A stretch of DNA of 64,000 bases, taken from G963674835 sp963674835. GTDB taxonomy: Bacteria > Planctomycetota > Planctomycetia > Pirellulales > Thermoguttaceae. Shown piece by piece: positions 8,507 through 16,434 of this stretch (positions are counted from its first letter, which is position 1; each line of letters begins with the position of its first letter). The stretch is from the NCBI GenBank assembly GCA_963674835.2, contig CAXXKC010000002.1, forward strand, positions 992,001-1,056,000, read 5' to 3'. The translations under genes and the position numbers were made by a program. The notes below the pieces were generated by a model, which made no database searches, was not told the DNA's origin, and worked only from the letters and a program-made list of their open reading frames with translations.

Positions 8507-10387
8507 ATGGACTCGTTGATCGCGGCCGACTCACCGCCAAACGACGCCCCTGCCCTCCAGGAGGTGCCCAACGCCGCAGATCTGGTCGTCACCGACGTCG
8601 ACGACCTGGTCGTGGGTCGCGTGCTGCGCTATCCCATTTTTGATACGGAAGGCCTTCTGCTGCTGGCCGAGGGCGTATCCCTCACCGAGGAGTTCAAACG
8701 GACCCTCGACGGGCGAAACATCCGCGTGGTCCAGGTCCACACCAGTGATTATTCCCGCCTGACCGCTCGTGGTGCGGAAGATCCGTCCCTGCAGAAAACC
8801 CTCCTGGACGAGGATCTCGTCAGAAGACTCGACGAAATTGTCGACTCCGGCTTGCTATTCGTAGTCAATTCGGAATCCGCCCTGCTCGACCAGATCACCC
8901 ATCACGGAAGCACCAACTACGATCGCCGGGAGCATCTGGACCGGATCAGCCGTAACAAGGAAACCAGCGTTTTTGTCGACAATCTCATACGCAATGCCGT
9001 GCGAGGCAAAGCCGTCAATTGTGGTGAGGTGGCCCGCCTGACCGCCAACTATCTCAACGACATCACCGCCGACATCGACAGCACGCTCGCCTCCAGGCTC
9101 GACACGATTCGCCACAGCGCGATCAGCGACCACTGCGTTGCCATGGCCGTGCTGGGCATGGCCCTCGGCATCGAAATGGGCCTCGACGCTCGCAACGTGC
9201 GAATGATCGCCCTGGCCGGCCTTTTGCACGACTGGGGCATGATCCAGGTCCCCGAGGAAATTCGCGACGCATCGCACCGCCTGACCGAGGAAGAGTACTT
9301 CGAGATCATGAAGCATCCGATCCACACCCTCAGGATGCTGGATCAGATGTGTGGCGTCCCCCCCTCCGTGCCAGTGATCTGCTACCAGGTCCACGAACGC
9401 CCCAACGGCGATGGTTACCCAAAGGGGCGTAAGGACACGCAAATCCATCTCATGGCGAGGATTCTGGCCGTCGCCGATGCCTACAATGCCCTGATCTCGC
9501 CGCGGCCGTTTCGCCCTCCCTTGACGCCCTACGCTGCCATGGAGTGCCTTTTGCGTCAAGCCGCCTCCGGCGACTTCGATCCCCAGGTGGTCCATGCCCT
9601 ACTAACCGTACAATCGCTCTTCCCGATCGGCAGCTATGTCGTCCTCACCGACGGCAGCGTAGCACGTGTCCTCCGCCGAAACGGCGCCAACTACCTTCAA
9701 CCGATTGTGCGGATCATGCAGGATCCGCAAGGCATCGACGTCCCGGAAGACTCCCAGGATTCCATCGTCGACATGAGCTCCGCTGGCGTCAATGTCGCCA
9801 AGACGCTCCGCACCCCAGGCACCAAAGCCATCGGACTCAACCCGGAGATCCTCAACCTAGGGCGCCGCATTGCAGTCCAGGCCGATCGCGCTGCCGACGA
9901 CGTCATGGCCGATCGACTGATGGCCCAGTTCGCAGCCCTCACCGCACACCTTCCTGCAGTGCAGACCCCCGATGCAGAGGTGATCAGCCTGCAAGCCTAT
10001 ACCGAGAAGCAGCAGCGGCTCGCCCGGCGAGCGCTCGATCTTCTCGATGGCTCCCGCACGCTGACCGATCGCCAATACGCCTCGACTCGCAACCATCCCC
10101 GCACAGCGGCCCGCACGGTGGCAACCATCTGCCTGCTTCACGCGCAACCGTCGGTCGTCGATGTCCAGTCGGGTCTCACCTTCCGCGCGATCACCCAGGA
10201 CATCTCCCAAGGCGGAATCTGCTTCATCCACCCTGGCCCACTCATGGCCGGCGACATCCTCGTCGGGCTCTCCCTCTCCGACGATGAGCGGAAATGGTTC
10301 CTGGGCCAAATCGTCCGACGTCGCGAAATCGGCGACACGACCTTCTGGGAATACGGCGTCGCCTTCCGCCAACGCGTCACCCTCTGA
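8507..10387 (+). CDS. HD-GYP-like domain protein with C-terminal PilZ domain
   Basis: A 626-aa cytoplasmic protein, probably linked to cyclic-di-GMP control of motility. The ATG at 8507 is preceded by AGGAAATC. Residues about 20-110 form an N-terminal region common upstream of HD-GYP domains (VGRVLRYPIFDTEGLLLLAEG). The HD-GYP core follows: GLLHDWG (H241/D242), HPIHTLRML, VHERPNGDGYPKG (V295-H296-E297, then G303-Y-P305) and ILAVADAYNALISPRP. Compared with the HDxGK...HHE...GYP consensus, the Lys is Met245 and the first His of HHE is Val295. After a linker, residues about 530-626 form a PilZ-like domain (RTAARTVA, then DISQGGICF). It is the only plus-strand gene inside the flagellar block. Either degraded phosphodiesterase activity or pure c-di-GMP sensing is possible. 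Confidence 0.85.
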   Translation: MDSLIAADSPPNDAPALQEVPNAADLVVTDVDDLVVGRVLRYPIFDTEGLLLLAEGVSLTEEFKRTLDGRNIRVVQVHTSDYSRLTARGAEDPSLQKTLLDEDLVRRLDEIVDSGLLFVVNSESALLDQITHHGSTNYDRREHLDRISRNKETSVFVDNLIRNAVRGKAVNCGEVARLTANYLNDITADIDSTLASRLDTIRHSAISDHCVAMAVLGMALGIEMGLDARNVRMIALAGLLHDWGMIQVPEEIRDASHRLTEEEYFEIMKHPIHTLRMLDQMCGVPPSVPVICYQVHERPNGDGYPKGRKDTQIHLMARILAVADAYNALISPRPFRPPLTPYAAMECLLRQAASGDFDPQVVHALLTVQSLFPIGSYVVLTDGSVARVLRRNGANYLQPIVRIMQDPQGIDVPEDSQDSIVDMSSAGVNVAKTLRTPGTKAIGLNPEILNLGRRIAVQADRAADDVMADRLMAQFAALTAHLPAVQTPDAEVISLQAYTEKQQRLARRALDLLDGSRTLTDRQYASTRNHPRTAARTVATICLLHAQPSVVDVQSGLTFRAITQDISQGGICFIHPGPLMAGDILVGLSLSDDERKWFLGQIVRRREIGDTTFWEYGVAFRQRVTL

Positions 10388-10511
10388 CACCGCCGGCGAT
10401 CGCGGCCCCCCTCTTGCTCCTCGTGCCCCTCGTGAAAGTCGCAGGAATCTACCTGCATTCCCCTCTCCGCGTGCGCCGCTGCGCGCTGTTCCGATTCCAC
10501 TCGCCCAGCCC

Positions 10512-10554
10512 CCAAAAGACAACCGGCCCACCCCATCGCTAGGGCAGGCCGGTT
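10512..10554 (-). terminator. Intrinsic terminator downstream of flagellin
   Basis: Perfect 8-bp inverted repeat AACCGGCC (10521-10528) / GGCCGGTT (10547-10554), with a CCC/GGG extension inside the loop. Read on the minus strand it is followed by GTCTTTT. It begins 29 nt past the flagellin stop codon. Confidence 0.8.
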
Positions 10555-10582
10555 GGTATCAGTCACTCGAATTCCCCGCAGT

Positions 10583-12715
10583 CTACCGCAGCAGTTGCAG
10601 CACGTTCTGCGGATTCTGGTTGGCGGTCGCCAACACCGAGACACCGGACGAAACCAGAATCTGGGCCCGGGTCAGATTGGCACTCTCCGCCGCGAAGTCC
10701 GCATCGCGAATCGAGCTTTCCGCCTCGGTCAACGCTTCCAGAGTGTCGTTCAGGGTGTTGATGTTCGTTTCCAGAGTCGTTTTCTGGAAGGCACCCAGCC
10801 GACCACGCAGAGTCGTGACCTGCGAAATCACTTCGTCCAGTACGGCGGCCGCACCGATGATGTCACCAGTGAGACTCTTGTCGCCGCCGGACTGCAACTC
10901 GTACAACTTGCCCGCGGAACCACCCAGGTCGGCCGTGTTGACGCTGCTGATGCCCACGCGGCTCTGTTGGTTGCTCACAACCTCCGGACCGAGTTGGAAC
11001 AGCGCTCCACCACCTGTGATGTTGAAGCTGATGGTGCCGGTGAAGTCGTTGGCGATCTCCATGGAGATGTCGAGTCGGGAGTTGCTGACAAGCAGCGTAC
11101 TCGCATCGCCAGTGGCCTCGATGCCGTTAATGCTGCCTTCGATGTTGGTACCCGCATCGCGGGTGCCCTCGCCAACCGAAGCCGTAAACGTGCCGCCGGC
11201 CGCCTCGGAAATCACGCGAACGTCGACAAAGGCCGAGGTGCCATAGGCGCTCGACTTCAACTGAAGCGTCGTACCACTGATCTCGGCGGCAACGCCGGTC
11301 GAATCGCTCAGAGCGTTGATCGCAGCGCTCATCTGCGTGATGCTGGCACCCGCGTCGAACGAAAGGACTTCCGTACCATCCTTGCCGCCAACCGAGAACG
11401 TCACGCCCGTATCCAGGCCGCCGCTAGCGTCAGCACCGTTGGCCATAGCCACCGTTGCGCTGGTATCGGTAACCACGGAGGCCTTATACGTCGTGTCGCC
11501 GGTGGTGGCCGTAATCTGTGCGCTGTATCCGGTCAACGCGTCGATGGCGGCAGCAATGGCGGCATGCGTCACGTCCGCTGCATTGTTCACCTTGATGATG
11601 ATGTTGTCACTGCTGTCGAGCGTGGCGGTCGCGGTCCCAGCAGTCACAGTGGCGTCCTCGCTGAACGTGACCGTCTTGCCGTTCACCGATGCGCCGGCCG
11701 AGTCGGCGGTGATCCGAATGGTCGTGTCCCCCGCATCCCGACCTCCCGCCAAGCTGAAGCCGGTATCGGCGAGGGCAATGTTGAATACGCCGCCGGCGCC
11801 GTTGACGGTCACGTCGAACTCGGGATTACCTCCCGCTACCGGATCCTCCATGGCCGTCTCGATCTGCGCCCAAGTGGTGGTCGTGCTTAGGCCGTCGGCA
11901 GCCGTGCCAACGTTGACAGTCATCACGCCGTTAGCCACAGACACGGTCGCTTGGCCGTTGGCACTCGTGTCCTTCACGAACACGATTGAAAGATTGCCCG
12001 CGGCGCCGTCATATGCCTCGCCCGGTTCAGCGTCTACGTCCACGGTATTCGTCCCATCATACGTGAACGAACCGGAAGACTGAGCAATGGCGTTGGTCAG
12101 TGTCAAGCTGCCCGTGGCATTGACTGCCGCGGTCGCTGCAGGAACGCTGCTGATGTCAACTTCGGCCTGGGTGGCGGCCGCCGACACATTCACGTTCATC
12201 GCCAGCGTGCTGGCAGTTCCCAGGTTGGCCTGGTTGATCGCGAGATTGTTTACGTAGCTGAAGTTCGTCCCGCCTTCATACAGAAAGCCCAGGCTCCCGT
12301 CCAGCAGCTTCCTGCCCTGGAAGGTCGTCGTCTGAGCGATCCGGTTGATGGCAGCCAGCGACGAGTCGATCTGCAATTGGTTGGCCGCGATCTGATCGTC
12401 GCTCATCGCCGCGTTGTTGGCAGCCTCCGTAACCAACCCGCGAATGTCGTTCAACAGCGAACTGACCTGACCGAGGGCACTGTCGGCCGTCGCGATCATC
12501 TGGTTCGCACGCTCGCTGTTGGAAATGCCAGCCTCCGTCGCCGTGATGTCGGCTCGCAACGACTCGCTGGCAATCAAGCCCGCTGGGTCGTCCTTGCCGC
12601 TGTTGATGCGCAAGCCCGTGCTCAATCGCGTCAAAGCCTCCTGCAAGGAGGCGTTCGACTGCGCCAAGCTCTTCTGCGCGTTAATTGAACTCACGTTCGT
12701 GTTGATTCGGGTCAT
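10583..12715 (-). CDS. fliC: Flagellin with a large surface-domain insertion
   Basis: The filament subunit, 710 aa. The ATG at 12715 gives the standard N-terminus TRINTNVSSINAQKSLAQSN and is preceded by AAAGGG. The N-terminal D0/D1 part (residues 1-150: TRLSTGLRINSGKDDPAGL, ERANQMIATADSAL, NNAAMSDDQI) and the C-terminal D1/D0 part (from about 600: LRGRLGAFQKTTLETNINTL, ending in ANQNPQNVLQLLR) are highly typical. About 450 residues of Thr/Ala/Gly/Val-rich sequence in between would form the outer filament domains; one piece (SFDAGASITQMSAAINALSD) resembles a flagellin-IN motif. A sigma28-type promoter, a long leader and a terminator make it a separate transcription unit. FliS and FliW homologues are encoded nearby. 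Confidence 0.97.
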   Translation of the reverse strand: MTRINTNVSSINAQKSLAQSNASLQEALTRLSTGLRINSGKDDPAGLIASESLRADITATEAGISNSERANQMIATADSALGQVSSLLNDIRGLVTEAANNAAMSDDQIAANQLQIDSSLAAINRIAQTTTFQGRKLLDGSLGFLYEGGTNFSYVNNLAINQANLGTASTLAMNVNVSAAATQAEVDISSVPAATAAVNATGSLTLTNAIAQSSGSFTYDGTNTVDVDAEPGEAYDGAAGNLSIVFVKDTSANGQATVSVANGVMTVNVGTAADGLSTTTTWAQIETAMEDPVAGGNPEFDVTVNGAGGVFNIALADTGFSLAGGRDAGDTTIRITADSAGASVNGKTVTFSEDATVTAGTATATLDSSDNIIIKVNNAADVTHAAIAAAIDALTGYSAQITATTGDTTYKASVVTDTSATVAMANGADASGGLDTGVTFSVGGKDGTEVLSFDAGASITQMSAAINALSDSTGVAAEISGTTLQLKSSAYGTSAFVDVRVISEAAGGTFTASVGEGTRDAGTNIEGSINGIEATGDASTLLVSNSRLDISMEIANDFTGTISFNITGGGALFQLGPEVVSNQQSRVGISSVNTADLGGSAGKLYELQSGGDKSLTGDIIGAAAVLDEVISQVTTLRGRLGAFQKTTLETNINTLNDTLEALTEAESSIRDADFAAESANLTRAQILVSSGVSVLATANQNPQNVLQLLR

Positions 12716-12960
12716 GCTCGACACCCTTTCAAATTGAAGGACTTCCTCCAAGCAGGACCGGAGTGCGGGGGAGTCGACATTTCCGGGCGAGCTTGGCTGC
12801 GAACCGCGGAGCTAACCGAAAACCTAGCTGCGGGGTACAGCACGTACTGTGGTTGCCTCTGGCAGGATCATGGAGCTAGTTGCAGTCAACCCGAGCCGAT
12901 CCAACGAGGATCGGGCCGCGCAGACATACCTGTGCGGCAGTCAGCCTGCAATGATCTCTA
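12716..12960 (-). promoter_or_regulatory. Long untranslated leader of the flagellin mRNA
   Basis: About 245 nt lie between the expected transcription start (near 12960) and the flagellin ATG. A hairpin near the 5' end pairs 12930-12938 with 12915-12923 (8 of 9 pairs on the minus strand, loop of 6). GGA motifs, the core of CsrA sites, occur at 12744-12749 (GGAGGA, about 30 nt before the ATG), at 12782-12784 and at 12900-12902. The Shine-Dalgarno AAAGGG itself has no GGA. No open frame here looks real. CsrA binding is an inference from the GGA motifs and the fliW-csrA neighbours. Confidence 0.5.
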
Positions 12961-12967
12961 GGGAGCA

Positions 12968-12995
12968 GTATCGGTTTGGCAATATGGGCACTTTA
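12968..12995 (-). promoter_or_regulatory. Sigma28 (FliA/SigD)-type promoter for flagellin
   Basis: On the minus strand TAAAGTGC (12995-12988) is followed, after 12 nt, by ACCGATAC (12975-12968). The known consensus is TAAA-N14 to N16-GCCGATAA; here it is TAAA-N16-aCCGATAc. It stands upstream of the gene most commonly driven by sigma28 and downstream of the csrA terminator. Confidence 0.78.
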
Positions 12996-13070
12996 GTCAA
13001 TTTGGTTAATTTCAGGCTCCTTATATACCTGCTCTTAATGATCCGTTTCGGCATTCCAATCCAGTCAGGC

Positions 13071-13112
13071 AAAAAAAAGACCCCACAATCCAGGAACTTT
13101 CCTTGTGGGGTC
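13071..13112 (-). terminator. Strong intrinsic terminator after csrA
   Basis: A 10-bp perfect stem, GACCCCACAA (13112-13103 on the minus strand) with TTGTGGGGTC (13088-13079), 14-nt loop, followed directly by TTTTTTTT. It lies 43 nt past the csrA stop and separates the flg-fliW-csrA unit from the flagellin promoter. Confidence 0.95.
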
Positions 13113-13154
13113 AAGACAATCGCTAGATCAGGTATAAACGTTATACCCTACGGA

Positions 13155-13406
13155 TCACCCGTGGGTAGGGCTCCCCGACTGCGCGGGATTCACTCCGCCT
13201 AGCTCCCGCATGTCATTCGGCTCAACCTGACTGGCGCGAAGATTCTCGCGCTGGATCGCTTCGTACACTTCCCGACGATGCACCGGGATCTCCGTTGGGG
13301 CCTCGATCCCCAATCGAACCTTGTCGCCCCGGATATCCACAATCGTCACGACAATGTTGTCGCCGATAATGATGCTCTCGTCGCGCTGTCGGGACAAGAC
13401 AAGCAT
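13155..13406 (-). CDS. csrA: Translational regulator CsrA
   Basis: CsrA (83 aa) is a dimeric RNA-binding protein that blocks translation at GGA-containing leaders. The core MLVLSRQRDESIIIGDNIVV...RLGIEAPTEIPVHRREV is complete, with the RNA-contacting R44 in VHRREV and the L4 region intact. The C-terminal tail (LRASQVEPNDMRELGG onward) is about 20 aa longer than in E. coli. AAGGAG stands 6 nt before the ATG. It lies directly downstream of fliW and upstream of flagellin on the same strand, the arrangement in which FliW titrates CsrA to control flagellin translation in Bacillus. Confidence 0.97.
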   Translation of the reverse strand: MLVLSRQRDESIIIGDNIVVTIVDIRGDKVRLGIEAPTEIPVHRREVYEAIQRENLRASQVEPNDMRELGGVNPAQSGSPTHG

Positions 13407-13433
13407 CGTTGACTCCTTCTGCTACGCGCGCTG

Positions 13434-13874
13434 CTACGCGCTTTTCTTCAGGGCTGGTGATACGCTGCTCACCTCATACTGCATCGGCAGCTCGCCGTTC
13501 GTGATCACCTGCCGCCCCACCCGACGCTCTACGTTGATCACAAGCGGCGCCTTCAAATTCAGCGTCACCGCACGTCCCGTCTTGCTCACAATCACCAATA
13601 CCTGCGCCGCTCGCACGTCCTCCAGAACTAGCGGCTCTAGCTCCCGCCGCGCTACCCGCATCTGGAATCCCGGCACGAAACGGCACGGACTCACCACCGC
13701 CATCGCAATCTCCGGATGGTCCGTGCTCTGCATCCAGACCACCGCTTCATTCTGCACGTCGGCCAACAACACCCAATCCTGGCATGCTGCCAACCCCAGC
13801 AAGCCCTCCGGAAAGTGAAGCACGTCTTCCGGATGGGTTTCGACCGAGCCGAATCGCGTGGTATGGATGACCAT
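13434..13874 (-). CDS. fliW: Flagellar assembly factor FliW (CsrA antagonist)
   Basis: FliW (146 aa) binds flagellin and, when free, CsrA, relieving repression of flagellin translation. Family signatures seen are TTRFGSVETHPEDVLHFPEGLLGL at the N-terminus, FVPGFQMRV, and LNLKAPLVINVERRVGRQVI near the C-terminus. The length is usual for FliW. The gap to csrA is only 27 nt; it lies 165 nt downstream of flgL and may belong to the flg transcript. Identity is firm; the regulatory role is inferred from studied homologues. Confidence 0.96.
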   Translation of the reverse strand: MVIHTTRFGSVETHPEDVLHFPEGLLGLAACQDWVLLADVQNEAVVWMQSTDHPEIAMAVVSPCRFVPGFQMRVARRELEPLVLEDVRAAQVLVIVSKTGRAVTLNLKAPLVINVERRVGRQVITNGELPMQYEVSSVSPALKKSA

Positions 13875-14039
13875 CGTGGCAACCTATCACTATCTGCAGG
13901 ACGCGAACCCTCCGCCGGTCTCTACCCCCTCTGCCGACAGGGCCGCCGCCCTGCACGAGTCTCAACACTGAGATCGCGGGGTGCGGTAATGCACACAGGT
14001 TGTATCGGACAAGGTAAAGCCGGTAGAAGAGAAAAACTG

Positions 14040-16403
14040 CTAGAGATAGTTCAGCAACGACATCCCCGAGATCTGGGCCGTCGCTCGCAGCGATGCCTCA
14101 AACGCCGTCTGGGCCGTACTGAACTCTGTGATAACCTGCACGAGATCCGCATCGTACTGAACAGAAAGCACTTGGTTCAGATCCGTATCTTCCGTATCCA
14201 GCCGATCGCTCAGCAGATCCAAGCTCTGCTGCCGAGCCCCGAGGTCGGCACGGCAGAAGCTCAGGTTCTCCACCGATTCGTTCAGCAGCTCCATCGCCCG
14301 CGATATCTCCCACTGATCGTTCGTCTCCAGCCCGTGTTGTAGGCGAACCAGCGCCGTGAACATGCCCTCGGCCTCCGACGGGTTCACGTCCGAACCCGTC
14401 AGCACGGCCGGCTCACCGGCCACCCCTGCTTCGCTGTTACTGGACATTCCCTCAGGAATCAGCCCCAACCGGTTGGCCGCTACACTGAAGTTGCTCTGGC
14501 TCACCGTTAGCGTACCGGGTCCGTCTGTCCGATCGACCAACTCGATGCCGTTCCCGTAGGTAGCCAAACGCGCCTCCAACGGCCGCTCGCTCAAGGGCAG
14601 TTCGGGATGGTTCGCGGCCTGGTTGTTAATCGCGTCGAGAACCTCCTGAATTGTCGTCACCCCTGCGACATCCACCTCCATGCTCGTGCCGTCCCTCAGC
14701 GTGATGATGAAGACACTGTTGTCAGCATCGCCGATCGGCTCTCCGTTCTCATCCAGGTCGACGATCCCTCGGCCGAAGTTGAGGTCCTCCAGGCGTGTCT
14801 CCCCTGTGAAGCTCCTCAGCCCAAGTTGCGTCGCCGTCCGTCCCCCATTCTCGCCAATCGAAAAATCGGCCCCGCTGTAACGCGAGTGTATGTCGATCCC
14901 CGTGGCCGAGCTGTTGATCTCGGCCAGCAGGCCGGCTCCTTGGCCATTGATGGCGTTCAGAAGGTCTCCTACCGTCTCTACGCTGCTCAAACTTATGGTC
15001 ACTTCCTGGTCGCCGTTGACGAGCTGCAGCCCGTGCTCCGTGTCCAGGTCCTCGCCCCAGCCGCAGTCGGTCGACACGGCATTGCTGGCGTCGGTCCGCG
15101 CCACCAAGCCCTGCCCGCCGTCTGACGAGTCCTGCGGATCCAGTTCCGCCGTGAATGGCATCGTCTCCGGATCGTAGTATTTCTCAAACGCGGCCACGAC
15201 GTTCGCTGCCGTGGTTGCCCCTTCCTTGATGCGGATCGTCAGTGTGCCAGCCGCATACTCGACCGTCTCATTGCCGGCAACCACCGTCGGGTCCGCAACG
15301 ACCACCACCGGAATATCGTTCAAATCCCCGTTGTGGTCTGCGCGGATGATCAGGTCGTTGTCCGAGCCCGACGAGTGGAGAAACGCCGTCGATCGTGCCC
15401 CAAGAAGATCCTGGATGTTGGTCGTTGCGCGAAGGGTCGGATGCAGCGACTCGCCCACAATCTTCGAACCGCTCGCCTCTTCATGGAGAATTCCCAACTC
15501 CGACGCCGTCGTGCCGTTGCCCACTTCGCAGATCGTCAGCGACCCGGCCGGACTTCCGTCAGACGCGTGCAGCTCGACAACCAGCCCTTCTGACGTCACG
15601 TCCGCCGTAACCCACTTGTCACTCGCCAACTTGGCTCCCTCGCTGCGGATCATCAAGGCAACATCGCCGATCGTCGCCGAGTTGCTCAGATCGACGTTCA
15701 CCTTGTGCACGCCGTCGGAAAGCTCGATACTGCCCAGTTCCACGCCGGCGCCGCCGTGCAGGTCCGCCAGCCGCGTCTCGAACGTCAACGCGGGATGCGT
15801 ATCCGTGCCCGCAACCCCGGCCGAGAGCGCCCCAAACGCCTCGTCACCCGTCACATTCGTCTCGAACAACAGGTTCGTGTCGCCGTAGCTCGACAACCGC
15901 TGTTGATTCCCCACGTACTCGATGTAGTTCCCCTTGGCGATCTGGAACGGACAAACCGACGTACGGCTTCCCGCAAACAGGTAGCGCCCCCGCGACTTCT
16001 GGTTCGCGGTCGTGTACATCTCCTCGATGATCTGGCGAATCTGTTGCGCGGCCGCCTCGCGCTGCGAGTCGGATGATGTCGCGCCGATCGCACCCAACCC
16101 GACGCTGCTGGCCTCCGCCGCTAGGTCTGCCACCGACGACAGCGCGCTGTCCGTCATCGTCAGAAACGACTGGTTCGTTTGGATGTTGGTCTGAACCTGC
16201 GTCTTGCGCTCCAGAAGTCGCTGCAGGCCGATCACCTGCATCGCCGACACGGGATCTTCGCTCGGCAACTGAAACCGCTGCCCCGTGCTGAGCTGCATCT
16301 GCAGATTGTACAAGCGGACCTGATCGCTCTGGACTTGTTTGAGCAACCGGTTGCTGATGAATAGATCACTGACGCGGGTGGTTGGAATGCCGCTGACGGT
16401 CAT
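14040..16403 (-). CDS. flgL: Hook-filament junction protein FlgL (large form)
   Basis: FlgL (HAP3) joins the hook-filament junction to the filament. The N-terminus (TRVSDLFISNRLLKQVQSDQ, LQMQLSTGQRFQLPSEDPVSAM, YLFAGSRT) and the C-terminus (LSVQYDADLVQVITEFSTAQTAFEASLRATAQ) are canonical. At 787 aa it is far longer than the usual 300-500 aa; the extra 400 residues carry flagellin-IN-like repeats (ADLHGGAGVELGSIELSDG, then QLVNGDQEVTISLSSVETVGDL, then EDLNFGRGIVDLDENG). The stop of flgK lies 31 nt upstream. No strong Shine-Dalgarno is visible, so translational coupling to flgK is likely. Confidence 0.94.
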   Translation of the reverse strand: MTVSGIPTTRVSDLFISNRLLKQVQSDQVRLYNLQMQLSTGQRFQLPSEDPVSAMQVIGLQRLLERKTQVQTNIQTNQSFLTMTDSALSSVADLAAEASSVGLGAIGATSSDSQREAAAQQIRQIIEEMYTTANQKSRGRYLFAGSRTSVCPFQIAKGNYIEYVGNQQRLSSYGDTNLLFETNVTGDEAFGALSAGVAGTDTHPALTFETRLADLHGGAGVELGSIELSDGVHKVNVDLSNSATIGDVALMIRSEGAKLASDKWVTADVTSEGLVVELHASDGSPAGSLTICEVGNGTTASELGILHEEASGSKIVGESLHPTLRATTNIQDLLGARSTAFLHSSGSDNDLIIRADHNGDLNDIPVVVVADPTVVAGNETVEYAAGTLTIRIKEGATTAANVVAAFEKYYDPETMPFTAELDPQDSSDGGQGLVARTDASNAVSTDCGWGEDLDTEHGLQLVNGDQEVTISLSSVETVGDLLNAINGQGAGLLAEINSSATGIDIHSRYSGADFSIGENGGRTATQLGLRSFTGETRLEDLNFGRGIVDLDENGEPIGDADNSVFIITLRDGTSMEVDVAGVTTIQEVLDAINNQAANHPELPLSERPLEARLATYGNGIELVDRTDGPGTLTVSQSNFSVAANRLGLIPEGMSSNSEAGVAGEPAVLTGSDVNPSEAEGMFTALVRLQHGLETNDQWEISRAMELLNESVENLSFCRADLGARQQSLDLLSDRLDTEDTDLNQVLSVQYDADLVQVITEFSTAQTAFEASLRATAQISGMSLLNYL

Positions 16404-16434
16404 GGTTCTGGGCCCGAGGTCGGGCGCCCCTCTC

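Noticed and set aside
12849..13202. 117-codon plus-strand frame crossing the flagellin promoter and csrA terminator
   Set aside because: It runs through a perfect intrinsic terminator and a sigma28 promoter on the other strand, and has no Shine-Dalgarno or homology.
13415..13444. Short direct repeat GCTACGCGC between fliW and csrA
   Set aside because: Two copies of nine bases in GC-rich spacer DNA; too short to interpret.
14001..14010. CCGATA-like -10 box on the minus strand upstream of fliW
   Set aside because: No TAAA box at 14-16 nt upstream, so a sigma28 promoter is not supported.
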